The notes below the pieces were generated by a model. The model searched no databases. It saw only the letters and a program-made list of their open reading frames with translations, and was not told where the DNA came from. The position numbers and the translations under genes were made by a program. Shown piece after piece: positions 7,660 through 17,409 of a DNA stretch of 64,000 nucleotides. The DNA is from Paludibacter sp. (GTDB lineage: Bacteria; Bacteroidota; Bacteroidia; Bacteroidales; Paludibacteraceae): positions 52,358 through 116,357 of the forward strand of contig JAQUWU010000010.1 of the NCBI GenBank assembly GCA_028692715.1, given 5' to 3'. The stretch's first letter is position 1. Each line of letters opens with the position of its first letter.

Positions 7660-8766
7660 ATGAAGCAACTATTATCATTTATACGTAAAGAGTTTTATCA
7701 TATTTTGCGCGACAGAACAACCATGATGATTTTACTCTTGATGCCTGTAATTCAATTATTATTATTTGGATTTGCACTCACAACAGAAGTAAAAAACACG
7801 GAAGTGGCTGTTCTTGCGCCTACAAACGATGAAGCAAGCAGCCGAATTATTCAGAAAATTAATGCCAGTGCATATTTCGATGTAGTAACACAAATTAAAA
7901 ATGCCGACGAGATTGAAGCCACATTCAGAGATTCAAAAGCAAAATTAATTGTCGTTTTCGAAGAAGATTTTGCAGCAAAATTATATCAAACAGGTAAAGC
8001 ACATATCCAACTTATTGCCGATGCCACTGATCCAAATGCTGCTACATCCTTCACTTTTTATGCCAGCAATATCATTAATGCCTATCAAAAAGAATTGATA
8101 GATGACACAAAAAACCCTTACCAAATTACGTCTGAAGTAAAAATGCTTTACAATCCACAAATGATTGGGGCTTACAGTTTTGTGCCTGGTGTCTTGGGTA
8201 TGATTATGATTCTTATTTGTGCAATGATGACTTCCATAGCCATTGTACGCGAAAAAGAAATGGGAACTATGGAGATACTTCTGGTATCGCCCATGAAACC
8301 TATTTATACCATTTTATCAAAAATAACGCCCTATTTTGTATTGTCGTTTGTAAACTTTATAACAACTTTATTGCTTTCCGTTTACGTTTTACATGTTCCT
8401 GTTGTTGGCAGTTTGATAAGTTTGACTTTTGTTTCGTTGTTATATATATTTTTATCCTTGGCCTTGGGATTATTAGTGTCAACATTAACCAGTTCGCAAA
8501 CAGCTGCTATGCTTATTTCAGGGATGGCATTAATGATACCGGTTATGTTATTGTCAGGCATGATGTTTCCTATTGAAGGAATGCCTTTACCACTACAATG
8601 GTTTTCAAATATTATTCCGGCTAAATGGTATATAATAGCCGTAAAAGCAATTATGATTCAAGGACTTGGCATAGGTTCGGTACTAAAAGAAGTAGGGATT
8701 CTCATTCTTATGAGTGTTGTCTTGGTAGCCATAAGTTTAAAAAATTTCAAAGTAAGACTTGAATAG
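7660..8766 (+). CDS. ABC-2 type permease (first exporter membrane subunit)
   Basis: I place the start at ATG 7660, preceded by AGGAG, rather than at an upstream ATG at 7579 whose extension would be translated from repeat sequence. This gives 368 residues, matching the paired permease (370). There is an N-terminal membrane helix (TTMMILLLMPVIQLLLFGFAL), a ~150-residue extracytoplasmic domain, then about five helices including VPGVLGMIMILICAMMTSIAI, followed by the cytoplasmic motif VREKEMGTMEILLVSP characteristic of ABC-2 (YbhR/YbhS) permeases. It forms a heterodimer with the next gene product to move hydrophobic compounds into the adaptor-TolC channel. Confidence 0.88.
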   Translation: MKQLLSFIRKEFYHILRDRTTMMILLLMPVIQLLLFGFALTTEVKNTEVAVLAPTNDEASSRIIQKINASAYFDVVTQIKNADEIEATFRDSKAKLIVVFEEDFAAKLYQTGKAHIQLIADATDPNAATSFTFYASNIINAYQKELIDDTKNPYQITSEVKMLYNPQMIGAYSFVPGVLGMIMILICAMMTSIAIVREKEMGTMEILLVSPMKPIYTILSKITPYFVLSFVNFITTLLLSVYVLHVPVVGSLISLTFVSLLYIFLSLALGLLVSTLTSSQTAAMLISGMALMIPVMLLSGMMFPIEGMPLPLQWFSNIIPAKWYIIAVKAIMIQGLGIGSVLKEVGILILMSVVLVAISLKNFKVRLE

Positions 8767-8773
8767 TGGACAA

Positions 8774-8801
8774 TTGATAGTTGATAGTTGATAGTTGATA
8801 G
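8774..8801. repeat. Tandem heptamer repeat (TTGATAG x4)
   Basis: Four perfect copies of TTGATAG lie in the 59-bp spacer between the two permease genes; two further units occur near 7494 at the end of the second ATPase gene. Such arrays can vary in copy number by slippage; no role is evident. Confidence 0.7.
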
Positions 8802-8825
8802 TTAAAGATTAAATAAGATATTGAG

Positions 8826-9938
8826 ATGATAAAATATTTATTAAGAAAAGAATTCAAACAGTTATTAAGGAATCCATTCATTCCACGGATGATTATCATG
8901 TTTCCTTTTATGGTTCTATTGGTTTTTCCATGGGCTGCTAGCTACGAAATTAAAAACCTCAATTTAAGTGTTGTGGATAATGACCATAGCACTTATTCGC
9001 AACAATTAATTCAAAAAATAACTGCTTCGAATTATTTCAATCTCACCAATGTATCGGAAAATTATGAGCAAGCCATGGTGAGTATTGAAAAGCAACAATC
9101 GGATATTATTTTGGTAATACCGCCTCATTTCGAAAAAAACATTGTAAATCGTCAGGGAGGAAAAGTGATGATTTCGGCTAATGCTGTAAATGGCATGAAA
9201 GGAAGTATCGGAATGACTTATTTGAATAGTATTATTGGCAGTTTCAATCTGCAAATTATTGATGAGCTTATGCCTTCATCGAGTTCTGCTTCAGTTGCAA
9301 GCATAGAAATTGATCCTCAATACCGCTTCAATCGCGACTTAAACTATCAGGTCTTTATGGTTCCGGCATTAATGGTGATGATATTGACTTTGCTTTGTGG
9401 ATTTTTACCTGCATTCTCCATCGTTTTTGAAAAAGAATTAGGCACAATGGAGCAAATCAATGTGAGTCCTGTTCCAAAAATCACCTTTATTTTGGCAAAA
9501 TTGATTCCTTTCTGGATCATTGGTTTTGTTGTAATTACTATCGGATTCTTTGTGGCTTGGGCAGTTTATGGTTTAGTGCCGGCAGGTCATTTTTCAACAA
9601 TCTATTTATTTGCGGCCATTTATATCTTTGCACTTTCAGGTCTAGGAATCATTGTTTCAAACTATGCAGCAACATTGCAACAAGCCATGTTTCTCATATT
9701 TTTCTTTATGCTTCTTTTTATCATGTTAAGTGGTTTATATACGCCCATCGACAGCATGCCCGAGTGGGCAAAATGGGTCGCTGCTTTCAATCCTTTGAAA
9801 CATTTTATGTATGTAATGCGGTCGGTATATCTGAAAGGCAGTAATCCTTTGCAGCTAATGCCGGAATTATTGGCATTGATTGGCTTTGCTGTTTTCTTTA
9901 ATGTTTGGGCAGTATTGAGTTATCACAAAAAGAATTAG
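8826..9938 (+). CDS. ABC-2 type permease (second exporter membrane subunit)
   Basis: A 370-residue permease with the same architecture as its partner: one N-terminal helix (MIIMFPFMVLLVFPWAASY), a large external domain, then five helices with the conserved cytoplasmic VFEKELGTMEQINVSPV. It is the last gene of the efflux operon. Its final 4 bp (9935-9938) overlap the end of murQ on the other strand. Substrates of related systems are drugs and cationic compounds; none can be named here. Confidence 0.88.
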   Translation: MIKYLLRKEFKQLLRNPFIPRMIIMFPFMVLLVFPWAASYEIKNLNLSVVDNDHSTYSQQLIQKITASNYFNLTNVSENYEQAMVSIEKQQSDIILVIPPHFEKNIVNRQGGKVMISANAVNGMKGSIGMTYLNSIIGSFNLQIIDELMPSSSSASVASIEIDPQYRFNRDLNYQVFMVPALMVMILTLLCGFLPAFSIVFEKELGTMEQINVSPVPKITFILAKLIPFWIIGFVVITIGFFVAWAVYGLVPAGHFSTIYLFAAIYIFALSGLGIIVSNYAATLQQAMFLIFFFMLLFIMLSGLYTPIDSMPEWAKWVAAFNPLKHFMYVMRSVYLKGSNPLQLMPELLALIGFAVFFNVWAVLSYHKKN

Positions 9939-10759
9939 TCCGTTTTTTGAGTATGAACAAAATCTAACGTTTTTTTTACTGAGCCATGAATTAGTAGTAG
10001 ATTTTTGGCCTGATCGTAATTTAAACCCAATTCATCAACTAGCATTCTTGTTCCACGGTCAATTAATTTGGAATTGTTTAATTGCATGTTCACCATTTTA
10101 TTTCCTTTCACCCTGCCAAGTTTTATCATGGTTGTGGTTGTAATCATGTTCAACACAAGTTTTTGTGCTGTTCCTGATTTTAGACGGGTGCTTCCTGTAA
10201 CAAATTCCGGTCCTACAATCACTTCAATAGGAATGTCGGCTTCTTCAGAAACAGGAGAATCCGGGTTGCAGGAAATGGATGCAGTAAGAATTTTATTTTT
10301 TCGTGCATTTCTCAATCCGCCAATTACATAAGGTGTAGTTCCTGATGCTGCTATGCCAATTACTGTATCTGTATTGTTTATTTGCAGTGCCTGAAGTTCT
10401 TCCCATGCTTTTTCTATATCATCTTCAGCATTCTCTACCGCATTTGTCAATGCACTTTCTCCACCTGCAATTAACCCGATGACCCATCCCGATGGGATGC
10501 CAAAAGTAGGTGGAATTTCAGAAGCATCAAGCACACCTAGTCGACCGCTAGTCCCTGCTCCAATATAAAAAATACGTCCACCACGCTTCATCCGTTCCAC
10601 AATTTTTGTCACCAATGCTTCAATTTGAGGAATTATTTTTTCAACCGCCAATGCTACTTTTTTGTCCTCTTCGTTAATCCCTGACAGAAGTTGAGCAACC
10701 GATTTTTTATCAAGGTCACTATATATGGAGGTCTGTTCCGTAATTTTCTGAAATGCCAT
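9935..10759 (-). CDS. murQ: N-acetylmuramic acid 6-phosphate etherase
   Basis: Cleaves the lactyl ether of MurNAc-6-phosphate to give GlcNAc-6-phosphate and D-lactate during cell-wall sugar recycling. The SIS-domain motif GAGTSGRLGVLDASEI is at residues 67-81, followed by GESALTNAVENAEDD, both signatures of MurQ; the rest of the 274-residue protein matches Bacteroidota MurQ length. It lies downstream of a BadF/BadG-type kinase gene (10970-11854) on the same strand, a coherent recycling pair. The 210-bp space between them contains an inverted-repeat-bounded insert. Cytosolic. Confidence 0.93.
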   Translation of the reverse strand: MAFQKITEQTSIYSDLDKKSVAQLLSGINEEDKKVALAVEKIIPQIEALVTKIVERMKRGGRIFYIGAGTSGRLGVLDASEIPPTFGIPSGWVIGLIAGGESALTNAVENAEDDIEKAWEELQALQINNTDTVIGIAASGTTPYVIGGLRNARKNKILTASISCNPDSPVSEEADIPIEVIVGPEFVTGSTRLKSGTAQKLVLNMITTTTMIKLGRVKGNKMVNMQLNNSKLIDRGTRMLVDELGLNYDQAKNLLLIHGSVKKTLDFVHTQKTD

Positions 10760-10808
10760 GATCCTAAAGTAAAATATAAATTGTTAATTATAAATTATAA
10801 ATTGTATG

Positions 10809-10973
10809 GTGACTACTCAGCACTTCAAAAAGTACTTCATTTGACGTTTTTAGAGAAATTGTAGAGTAAAAAAAATATAATTTTCACAAAAAAAATAGCC
10901 AAATTAAAGTGACTAAATGATGAATGTCGCTACAGAACTCCCCCTTTAGGGGGTTGGGGGGCTGAGTAGTTAC
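10809..10973. repeat. Inverted-repeat-bounded insert between the sugar kinase and murQ genes
   Basis: GTGACTACTCAGC (10809-10821) and GCTGAGTAGTTAC (10961-10973) are inverted repeats with one mismatch. Between them is AT-rich DNA with no ORF and one G/C-rich palindrome at 10937-10960. The right arm overlaps the stop codon of the kinase gene (10970-10972). Confidence 0.55.
10937..10960. repeat. Short G/C-rich palindromic repeat
   Basis: ACTCCCCCTTTAGGGGGTTG followed by a G run, a CCCCC-TTTA-GGGGG type hairpin of the dispersed family. It lies 10 nt downstream of the kinase stop codon (minus strand). Confidence 0.75.
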
Positions 10974-11854
10974 ATTGTATGATATTTCAGCAATCCTTCC
11001 ATGGGACTTTGCACAATTTCGGAAATCACGATGCCTCTTTCGGAAGCAACAATTTCAAGTGTGTCGCGGAAATAATAGGCAATAGAACCAACAAACCCAA
11101 CGTTCATATCTTCAAGTGGATATTGCAAGACGTTTCGTACAAAAAAAGCTTCGAAACTGTCGTAAATTAGATTAAAAATGGAAGGTTCATCAATATGCTC
11201 CGATAAAAAAGGAGTGAATTTTGCTAAAAATCGGTTTGGAAACGGCTTTTTATAGACACTGTCCAAAATAATGGCCGGAGTTAATTCATATTTTGCAAGG
11301 AATTTCTCTCTCAGCTCTTCCGGTAGTTGGTTTTTTAGGCAATCGGCCACAAAAAGTTTTCCTAAAACAGCTCCACTTCCTTCGTCTCCAAGAATATAAC
11401 CGAGTGGAGATACGTTTTGTACAATTTCATTTCCATTATAAAAACAGGAATTAGATCCTGTTCCTAAAATACAGGCTATGCCTTTTTCGTGCTGAAATAA
11501 GGAACGGGCAGCTGCTAATAAATCACTTTGAATTTCAATAATTGCATTACTAAAGAACCGAACAAGCGCACGACTAACCAGAATTTTTTTATCAGGAAAC
11601 GAGCAACCTGCACCGTAAAAGTAGATAAATTCAATTTCAGAATATTCCAGTTTTGGAATCAATTGCGAATCAATTAACGCAATGATTTCCATATCAGTTT
11701 GATAAAAGGGATTGATGCCATCTGTAAGTATTTCCTGCAAAATAGTCCCATTTTCAACTATACACCAATGTGTTTTAGTCGATCCGCTATCAGCAATTAA
11801 TATGACTCCTGAATCCCCTAAAGAGGACTTTAAATTTAGTTCGTTTTCTTTCAT
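10970..11854 (-). CDS. BadF/BadG/BcrA-type N-acetylglucosamine (amino sugar) kinase
   Basis: A 294-residue ASKHA-fold kinase. The phosphate-1 loop is LIADSGSTKTHW (~residues 19-30) and the phosphate-2 loop is CILGTGSNSCFYNG (~132-145). In this family the likely substrates are GlcNAc or MurNAc, giving the 6-phosphate; the adjacent murQ supports a cell-wall recycling role (compare MurK-type kinases). The N terminus carries a repeat-derived stretch: SSLGDSGV is encoded by a degenerate copy of the palindromic family (11803-11830), so the native start may once have been nearer LIADSGST. On the minus strand TATCTTTG (11893-11900) fits a -7 box. Confidence 0.85.
   Translation of the reverse strand: MKENELNLKSSLGDSGVILIADSGSTKTHWCIVENGTILQEILTDGINPFYQTDMEIIALIDSQLIPKLEYSEIEFIYFYGAGCSFPDKKILVSRALVRFFSNAIIEIQSDLLAAARSLFQHEKGIACILGTGSNSCFYNGNEIVQNVSPLGYILGDEGSGAVLGKLFVADCLKNQLPEELREKFLAKYELTPAIILDSVYKKPFPNRFLAKFTPFLSEHIDEPSIFNLIYDSFEAFFVRNVLQYPLEDMNVGFVGSIAYYFRDTLEIVASERGIVISEIVQSPMEGLLKYHTM
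11803..11830. repeat. Degenerate palindromic repeat inside the sugar kinase N terminus
   Basis: ACTCCTGAATCCCCTAAAG then AGGACTTT: on the minus strand a CTTTAGGGGAT core followed by TCAGGAGT. It encodes KSSLGDSGV directly before the phosphate-1 loop of the kinase. Confidence 0.55.
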
Positions 11855-11892
11855 TTTTTTAAATCCTTAAAATATGAAATCACAATAGAACA

Positions 11893-11900
11893 CAAAGATA
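11893..11900 (-). promoter_or_regulatory. Candidate -7 box of the sugar kinase/murQ genes
   Basis: TATCTTTG on the minus strand, 39 nt upstream of the kinase start. No clear -33 box is seen at the right distance. Confidence 0.4.
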
Positions 11901-11936
11901 GGATATATTTTCAGAAATTCTGTTTGAGAATTCAAA

Positions 11937-11966
11937 TTGTAAATTGAAATTTTAATCGTATTTTTG
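11937..11966 (+). promoter_or_regulatory. Promoter of the glycosyltransferase gene
   Basis: TTG (11937-11939), a 19-nt spacer and TATTTTTG (11959-11966): a good match to the Bacteroidota sigma-ABfr consensus, 30 nt before the ATG at 11996. Confidence 0.6.
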
Positions 11967-11995
11967 ACGTTAAAATAAAATAAATATAAAACTTT

Positions 11996-13510
11996 ATGAT
12001 TCATAGTTCTATAAATTCGGATGAAAGAGAAGTTCCCTTTAGTGGGTTGGGGGTTATTAATTGTTTCCTTTCCTCAAACGATATCAATCAAACTAGAAAA
12101 ACAGTTTTACAACTTAAAAAGTCAGCTCTGATTAAAGATATTTATCTTCTTGTCAAAAATGGAAATAATATTGAAATCGATGGTTGTCTGAATTTGGAAA
12201 TTGATTCCATACAAAGTAGCGAAACTATCCGAAAAATCGCTGAAAAATCAGATGCCGCTTTTTCACTGATGTATACAAAAGACACAACATTGGAACTTGG
12301 TCAGTTTGCTTTGGAAAGGTTTTATCAAATTGCTACTGACACAAATGCCGGATTGGTTTATGCCGATTATTACGAAATTAAAGACCGCATCAGAGCTATT
12401 CATCCGGTTATAGACTATCAGGAAGGCAGCTTGCGTGATGATTTTAATTTTGGGTCGGTGCTTTTTTATAACACTAAAAACCTGAAAAAAGCAGTTGAAG
12501 AAACAAACACAAATTACCAGTTTGCAGCACTATACAACCTTCGTTTGAAAGTTTCACAACAAGCTGAATTGATTCATATCAACGAATATTTATATTCCGA
12601 AGTGGAAAATGATACTCGCAAAAGTGCTGAAAAGCAATTCGATTATGTTGATCCGAAAAACCGTGCCGTACAAATAGAAATGGAAGCTGCTTGTACCGAT
12701 CACTTAAAGAAAGTGGGTGCTTATTTAACTCCATATTTCAATAAAATTGAATTTAATAAAAGCTCATTTCCGGTGGAAGCTTCGGTTATTATTCCTATAA
12801 GAAACCGCGAGAAAACAGTGGAAGATGCCATTAAATCTGTTTTAATGCAAAAAACCAAATTTGATTTTAATCTGATAATTGTTGATAATTTTTCAACTGA
12901 TGGAACTTCTGAATTAATACAAAATTTCGCAAAGCATAATAATCGTGTTGTTCATATTATTCCCGAACGAAACGATTTAGGAATTGGTGGCTGCTGGAAT
13001 GTTGGTGTTCATTCAGCTCAATGTGGAAAATTTGCCGTTCAGTTGGATAGTGATGATGTGTATGAGTCAGAGAATACTTTGCAAACAATAGTCGATGCTT
13101 TTTACGAACAAAACTGCGCCATGGTCATTGGTTCGTATACTATGACTAATTTTAAGATGGAGACTATTGCTCCCGGATTGATTGATCATAAAGAATGGAC
13201 AGCTGACAATGGCAGAAATAATGCATTGAGGATAAATGGATTGGGCGCACCACGTGCATTTTACACGCCGGTTTTGCGAGAAATTAAAGTGCCAAATACC
13301 AGTTATGGAGAAGATTATGCATTAGGCTTGCGTATTAGCCGGGAATATCAAATCGGCAGAATCTACAAATCGCTTTACCTTTGTCGCCGTTGGGATGAAA
13401 ACTCTGATGCCTCACTTGACGTTGTAAAGATGAACGGATATAATTTGTATAAAGACAAAATAAGAACAGTAGAATTGAAGGCTCGGAAACTTTTGAATAA
13501 GAAAAACTAA
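11996..13510 (+). CDS. Family 2 glycosyltransferase with two GT-A-like domains
   Basis: A 504-residue protein. The C-terminal half (~260 onward) is a standard GT2 domain: ASVIIPIRNREKTVEDAIKSV, the nucleotide-binding IVDNFSTDGTSELI, and the metal-binding DSDD (QLDSDDVYE, ~residue 347). The N-terminal half looks like a decayed second GT-A domain (GLVYADYYEIK; LEIDSIQSSETIRKIAEKSD). It would transfer a sugar from an NDP donor to an unknown acceptor; no membrane segment is evident. A repeat at 12026-12056 encodes EVPFSGLGV at residues 12-20. It has its own promoter and no clear operon partner. Confidence 0.82.
   Translation: MIHSSINSDEREVPFSGLGVINCFLSSNDINQTRKTVLQLKKSALIKDIYLLVKNGNNIEIDGCLNLEIDSIQSSETIRKIAEKSDAAFSLMYTKDTTLELGQFALERFYQIATDTNAGLVYADYYEIKDRIRAIHPVIDYQEGSLRDDFNFGSVLFYNTKNLKKAVEETNTNYQFAALYNLRLKVSQQAELIHINEYLYSEVENDTRKSAEKQFDYVDPKNRAVQIEMEAACTDHLKKVGAYLTPYFNKIEFNKSSFPVEASVIIPIRNREKTVEDAIKSVLMQKTKFDFNLIIVDNFSTDGTSELIQNFAKHNNRVVHIIPERNDLGIGGCWNVGVHSAQCGKFAVQLDSDDVYESENTLQTIVDAFYEQNCAMVIGSYTMTNFKMETIAPGLIDHKEWTADNGRNNALRINGLGAPRAFYTPVLREIKVPNTSYGEDYALGLRISREYQIGRIYKSLYLCRRWDENSDASLDVVKMNGYNLYKDKIRTVELKARKLLNKKN
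12026..12056. repeat. Palindromic repeat inside the glycosyltransferase N terminus
   Basis: GAAGTTCCCTTTAGTGGGTT then GGGGGTT: a diverged CCC-TTTAG-GGG hairpin plus the G-rich tail. It is translated as EVPFSGLGV, very like the SVPLQGLGV peptide seen in two other genes. Confidence 0.65.
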
Positions 13511-13588
13511 CTCTTCATTAAACAATTTGTTTGAAATTAAGTTTTGATATACAATGTCTTTTCTTCTTATTTATTTAAACCAAAACGA

Positions 13589-15217
13589 ATGATAAAAATA
13601 TCCGGAAATATAGTTGATGTAGTAAATGAAAAAATTTACAAAGGAATTCTGCATATAGAAAATGGAAAGATTCAGAAGATTGAACCTTCAGAAGTGGTTG
13701 ATAATGTTTACATTACTCCAGGGTTGGTGGATGCGCACATTCACATAGAAAGTTCGATGATGTTGCCGGCTGAATTTGCAAGGCATTCTGTGATTCATGG
13801 AACGGTGGCTTGTGTCTGCGATCCACACGAAATTGCCAATGTTTGTGGTGTAGCTGGCGTTGATTATATGATAGAAAATGCTAAAAATTCTCCGGTTAAA
13901 TTTTATTTTGGAGCTCCATCTTGTGTGCCTTCAACCCATTTTGAGACTTCGGGAGCAATTTTAGATGCAGAAATTGTTGAAAGATTACTTGAAAGAGACG
14001 ATATATATTTTTTGGCGGAAATGATGAATTTCCCAGGTGTGATTCATAATAACAAACAGGTTCACGCAAAGCTTGATGCTGCAAAACGAATTGGAAAACC
14101 TATCGATGGACATGCTCCAGAACTTAAAGGTGCTGATTTGATAAAATATGCTGCGGCAGGTATTCAAACTGATCATGAATGTATGACAATTGAAGAGGCT
14201 GAGGCTAAAATGGCTTTGGGAATGACGGTTCAGATTCGTGAAGGAAGTGCCGCTAAAAATTTTGATGATTTATTGCCTCTGCTTAATAGTAATAGGGGTA
14301 ATATCATGTTTTGTTCGGATGACAAACATCCGGATGATTTGATGAAAAACGGACATATTAATACCTTGGTGAAAAGAGCCGTCAGAAAAGGGCATGATCC
14401 AATTCAGGTGCTGAAAATATGTTCATTTACACCTGTTAAACACTATAAACTGGATGTAGGATTATTGCAAGAAGGTGATAACGCTGATTTTCTTATTATT
14501 GACAATTTAAACGACTTCAATATTAAAGAAACCTATATTAATGGGGGAAAAGTAGCGGAAAACGGAAGAATTTTATTTCCACGATATGTACCCAAAGAAT
14601 TGATTAATCAGTTTAATGCAGAAAAAATAATTATAGATCAAATAAAAGTAATACCCGGAACCGAAAGATTAAAAGTAATTGTGGTGGACGATGGTCAGTT
14701 ATTTACAAAAATGGAAGTTGTACAACCTAACATTGAAAATGGGAATATTGTTTCTGATATTCAGAATGATATTTTAAAATTAGTTGTGTATAACAGATAT
14801 CAACCTTCAGCTCCTGCCATTGGATTTATAAAAAACATTGGATTAAAACGGGGCGCATTGGCTTCTACAGTAGCACACGACAGTCATAATATTGTGGCGG
14901 TAGGTACTTCTGATGAAGAAATTGTATCTGCAATTAATCAGATAATCGACAGTAAAGGGGGAATCTTGGCTTGCGAAGGTGATAAAACTTGTTTACTCTC
15001 TTTAGCGGTTGGTGGATTAATGTCTGAACAGGATGGGAAAAGTATTGCTAGTCGTTATGAAGAAGTGGATAGAATGGCTAAAGAACTTGGCTCAACTTTG
15101 TCAGCGCCGTTTATGACCGTGGCATTTATGTCATTGTTGGTTATTCCTGAAATTAAATTGGGCGATAAAGGATTATTCGATGGAAGAACCTTTGAGTTTA
15201 TTGATTTAATGGAATGA
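13589..15217 (+). CDS. ade: Adenine deaminase
   Basis: Hydrolyses adenine to hypoxanthine and ammonia in purine salvage. The amidohydrolase metal site DAHIHIESSMM is at ~residue 48, with later metal ligands in DGHAPELKG and TDHECMTIEEA, and the C-terminal Ade-specific region is present (ALASTVAHDSHNIVAVGTSD; GGILACEGDK). I chose ATG 13589 (MIKISGNIVDVV), giving 542 residues, because the longer frame from 13544 adds an unrelated leader. It lies 78 bp after the glycosyltransferase gene and converges on gapA across a shared terminator. Confidence 0.92.
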   Translation: MIKISGNIVDVVNEKIYKGILHIENGKIQKIEPSEVVDNVYITPGLVDAHIHIESSMMLPAEFARHSVIHGTVACVCDPHEIANVCGVAGVDYMIENAKNSPVKFYFGAPSCVPSTHFETSGAILDAEIVERLLERDDIYFLAEMMNFPGVIHNNKQVHAKLDAAKRIGKPIDGHAPELKGADLIKYAAAGIQTDHECMTIEEAEAKMALGMTVQIREGSAAKNFDDLLPLLNSNRGNIMFCSDDKHPDDLMKNGHINTLVKRAVRKGHDPIQVLKICSFTPVKHYKLDVGLLQEGDNADFLIIDNLNDFNIKETYINGGKVAENGRILFPRYVPKELINQFNAEKIIIDQIKVIPGTERLKVIVVDDGQLFTKMEVVQPNIENGNIVSDIQNDILKLVVYNRYQPSAPAIGFIKNIGLKRGALASTVAHDSHNIVAVGTSDEEIVSAINQIIDSKGGILACEGDKTCLLSLAVGGLMSEQDGKSIASRYEEVDRMAKELGSTLSAPFMTVAFMSLLVIPEIKLGDKGLFDGRTFEFIDLME

Positions 15218-15239
15218 AAAATGAAGTTGTTTCATAAAA

Positions 15240-15273
15240 AAAATCCTCTATAACGATTGTTATAGAGGATTTT
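15240..15273. terminator. Bidirectional Rho-independent terminator
   Basis: AAAATCCTCTATAAC and its exact complement GTTATAGAGGATTTT enclose a 4-nt GATT loop; there are A and T runs on either side. It lies between the convergent ade and gapA genes and can serve both. Confidence 0.9.
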
Positions 15274-15292
15274 TGATTTTATATTGGTCAGC

Positions 15293-16306
<1,014 letters not shown>

Positions 16307-16334
16307 TTAAAATTGAGTTTTTTTTATTTCGCCA

Positions 16335-16365
16335 CAAAAGTACAAAATTCTGTCCGAATGACAAA
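16335..16365 (-). promoter_or_regulatory. Promoter of gapA
   Basis: On the minus strand TTTG (16362-16365), a 19-nt spacer and TACTTTTG (16335-16342): a near-perfect Bacteroidota promoter, 40 nt before the start codon. Confidence 0.75.
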
Positions 16366-16517
16366 GATTGCCAGATAATTAATTACAGTTTTTTTGTAAT
16401 TGTAAAGCAGGGATGGCAAATTGATATAGTTTTGCTGAAAGATAGTACTTTAATATGAGCGGGAATAACCTTAATTTTTGTCGATAGGGCTATTCCATTA
16501 ATAAATATTGCATTAAG

Positions 16518-16733
16518 TTACTCTTTTTTAGGCGCTTTCTTTGCGGTATTAATTCCGAAAGGAAGATAAAGTGGACAAAAACTGATAAGGCTGGTTAGGG
16601 CAAATACCAAAGCCAATACTAATGCCACTATTCCAATTGTCCCTGTAAGTACTTCTTTGTAAAAAAGGATGATTAGTACGATAGCAATAAATAGCCGTAC
16701 CAATTTGTCAATTGAACCCATGTTTTTTTTCAT
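16518..16733 (-). CDS. DUF2892 family small inner-membrane protein
   Basis: A 71-residue protein beginning MKKNMGSIDKLVRLFIAIVL, with two predicted membrane helices (VRLFIAIVLIILFYKEVL and GIVALVLALVFALTSLISF). The motif CPLYLPFGINT after the second helix is typical of the DUF2892 (YgaP-like membrane) family, often linked to rhodanese or sulfur-related proteins. No function is established, and no such partner is adjacent here. Confidence 0.8.
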   Translation of the reverse strand: MKKNMGSIDKLVRLFIAIVLIILFYKEVLTGTIGIVALVLALVFALTSLISFCPLYLPFGINTAKKAPKKE

Positions 16734-16774
16734 AATGTTTTTTAGTTTGAATGTTTTTTAGTTTCTGTTTTTAT

Positions 16775-17019
16775 CAATGGTTCGTTATAAAATAATTTAT
16801 TAGTTTAGTATTCACGTAATTAAAACGATTAACCCTTTTAAAATATCAAATATTTTTTTAAAATTAAACGCAAAGAACGCTAAGCATAATAATTTTGTAA
16901 TATACAGTATTTCAAATATATCTGCAAAGAATGCAAAGAGAAAAACTTGAAGTTTTTCTTGGCGGCTTAGCATCTTGGCGGCTTAGCGTTGAAAATTAAA
17001 ATTTTATAACGAACTATTG
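16775..17019. repeat. 245-bp MITE-like element with 19-bp terminal inverted repeats
   Basis: The ends are CAATGGTTCGTTATAAAAT (16775-16793) and its inverted copy with one mismatch (17001-17019). Inside is a second imperfect inverted repeat: AACGCAAAGAACGCTAAGC (16867-16885) against GCTTAGC...GCTTAGCGTT (16966-16990). There is no ORF. It occupies a third of the 734-bp spacer between the DUF2892 and M6 protease genes. Confidence 0.65.
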
Positions 17020-17207
17020 TTTATAAAACAATTTATTAAGATGTTTAGTTCAATGTCAATAAAAACTAAAATTAAGGGGTGATTTTTCTAACGTTTTATT
17101 CTCAACTGAATATTATCCCAATATTTTTCACATACTTCTGTAAATTGTTTTGTATTTAACCCATTTCTTCGTTTAATGAGATTTGATATTTTTTTTCGTC
17201 TAAATAC

Positions 17208-17333
17208 TCACGTAAAGTAACCCCACCGAAAATACAATAACCTGATATCTAGTTTTTAAAATGTTTTTTACGTAAATGAGACAGACCGATTTATCGGTAG
17301 TGGTGGCTTTACAGTTTTCTTTACTTTGCGTGA
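17208..17333. repeat. Imperfect inverted repeat upstream of the M6 protease gene
   Basis: TCACGTAAAGTAACCCCACC (17208-17227) is mirrored by a GGTGG...TTACTTTGCGTGA arm ending at 17333, with CGA...TCG pairs inside. It is non-coding and may be another small mobile or structured element. The rest of the spacer (17020-17207) shows nothing recognisable. Confidence 0.5.
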
Positions 17334-17409
17334 AATTGAATATATATAATGAGCTATTGTAATCTCAACAGATGAGTTATTTATATTTTTTTCTTGAATA
17401 AATATTCGA

